Shown: one piece after another, positions 6,073 to 6,215 of the stretch
How the letters are laid out: every line of letters starts with the position of its first letter
Numbering within the stretch: the stretch's first letter is position 1
Origin: Acidobacteria bacterium UBA7540
Lineage (GTDB): Bacteria; Acidobacteriota; Terriglobia; UBA7540
DNA length: 6,215 bases
Assembly (NCBI GenBank): GCA_002478145.1
Contig: DLMI01000023.1
Coordinates: 107,750-113,964 of the forward strand
Reading direction: 5' to 3'
Made by a program: the position numbers and the translations under genes
The notes under the pieces: model-generated
The model's database searches: none
What the model was told of the DNA's origin: nothing
What the model saw: only the letters and a program-made list of their open reading frames with translations

Positions 6073-6215
6073 CTAGGATGATTTCGAGTGATCAGACGGT
6101 CTGATGTTCAGGACGCGCATGCGCGACTGGAGTGTCGTGCGCTTGAGACCTAGCAATGCTGCCGCCCCTCCCGGACCACTAACACGCCCGTTCGTTTTCC
6201 TCAGGGCCTCCAGGA
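6073..6215 (-). CDS. C-terminal Fis-type helix-turn-helix of a sigma-54-dependent activator (partial)
   Basis: The gene enters from the right edge and ends at TAG (6073-6075), leaving 46 complete residues. They read LEALRKTNGRVSGPGGAAAL, then LGLKRTTLQSRMRVLNI, then a polar tail. The pattern of a helix, N-G-R-V-S-G-P-G-GAA, and GLKRTTLQSRM is the Fis-like DNA-binding end of enhancer-binding proteins of the NtrC/FhlA kind. In those proteins it follows an AAA+ ATPase that remodels sigma-54 RNA polymerase. The ATPase and any sensor domain lie outside the window, so the sigma-54 assignment rests on the HTH alone. It is on the same strand as the STAS-pump operon, 141 bases upstream of the STAS start, so it is a natural candidate for controlling that operon. 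Confidence 0.8.
   Translation of the reverse strand, partial: LEALRKTNGRVSGPGGAAALLGLKRTTLQSRMRVLNIRPSDHSKSS
6091..6105. promoter_or_regulatory. 15-bp perfect dyad, candidate activator-binding site
   Basis: ATCAGAC-G-GTCTGAT is a perfect inverted repeat of 7-bp arms around one base. It lies inside the last codons of the regulator gene and about 160 bases upstream of the STAS start. Sigma-54 activators commonly bind dyads 100-200 bases upstream of their promoters, so this could be its site. It is too tightly spaced to form an RNA hairpin. It may also be a chance result of coding sequence. Confidence 0.3.

Noticed and set aside
6112..6125. GCGCATGCGC palindrome in the regulator gene
   Set aside because: It falls in codons for the conserved SRMR stretch of the HTH and is explained by coding sequence.
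1..6215. CRISPR arrays, tRNA or rRNA genes
   Set aside because: No regularly spaced direct repeats, no cloverleaf-like segment with a T-loop consensus, and no rRNA-like sequence were seen.

Overview
This window looks like a stretch of chromosome from a GC-rich, Gram-negative-type environmental bacterium. The best guess is Acidobacteriota or a similar soil phylum. The reasons are the Fis-type tail of a sigma-54 regulator, a small STAS protein whose style (N-terminal MLR, LARR-like helix, LVCSS strand) I associate with that group, a 14-helix EmrB-type pump, and a GC-rich intergenic inverted repeat containing the core GGCTGAAGCC. The phylum assignment is inference. All recognisable genes lie on the minus strand, except a possible 23-residue gene tail on the plus strand at the left edge.

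Layout from left to right. Positions 1-72 hold the possible end of an unidentified plus-strand gene. Positions 73-468 hold no convincing gene. They carry a 99-bp segment bounded by 17-bp near-perfect inverted repeats (72-170) and a nested GC-rich inverted repeat (276-348). Positions 469-3102 (minus) encode an 877-residue phosphotransferase with the rifampin-phosphotransferase (RPH) domain order: N-terminal ATP-grasp, long central domain, C-terminal swivelling His domain. Its upstream gap (3103-3233) has a TTGACA box and an AT-rich 30-bp near-palindrome that may be an operator. Positions 3234-4026 (minus) hold the wreck of an adenine-specific DNA methyltransferase gene of the Type III Mod-like kind. 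It has two apparent internal deletions and a frame break. Positions 4052-5650 (minus) encode a complete DHA2-family drug exporter. Positions 5647-5931 (minus) encode a 94-residue STAS-domain protein that overlaps the pump start by ATGA. Positions 5932-6072 are a gap with dyad sequences. Positions 6073-6215 (minus) are the C-terminal DNA-binding end of a sigma-54-type activator that runs off the window.

How the parts may work together. The STAS gene and the exporter form a tightly coupled two-gene operon, with the regulator gene immediately upstream on the same strand. A regulator - STAS - pump cassette is the simplest reading. The RPH-like enzyme has its own promoter region and is separated from the pump by the dead methylase, so a shared role in drug resistance (modification plus efflux) is only a hypothesis. 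Base composition also differs: one 60-base sample inside the RPH-like gene (841-900) has 44 G+C, while one inside the pump gene (5401-5460) has 32. Together with the methylase remnant between them, this suggests a rearranged, mosaic locus.
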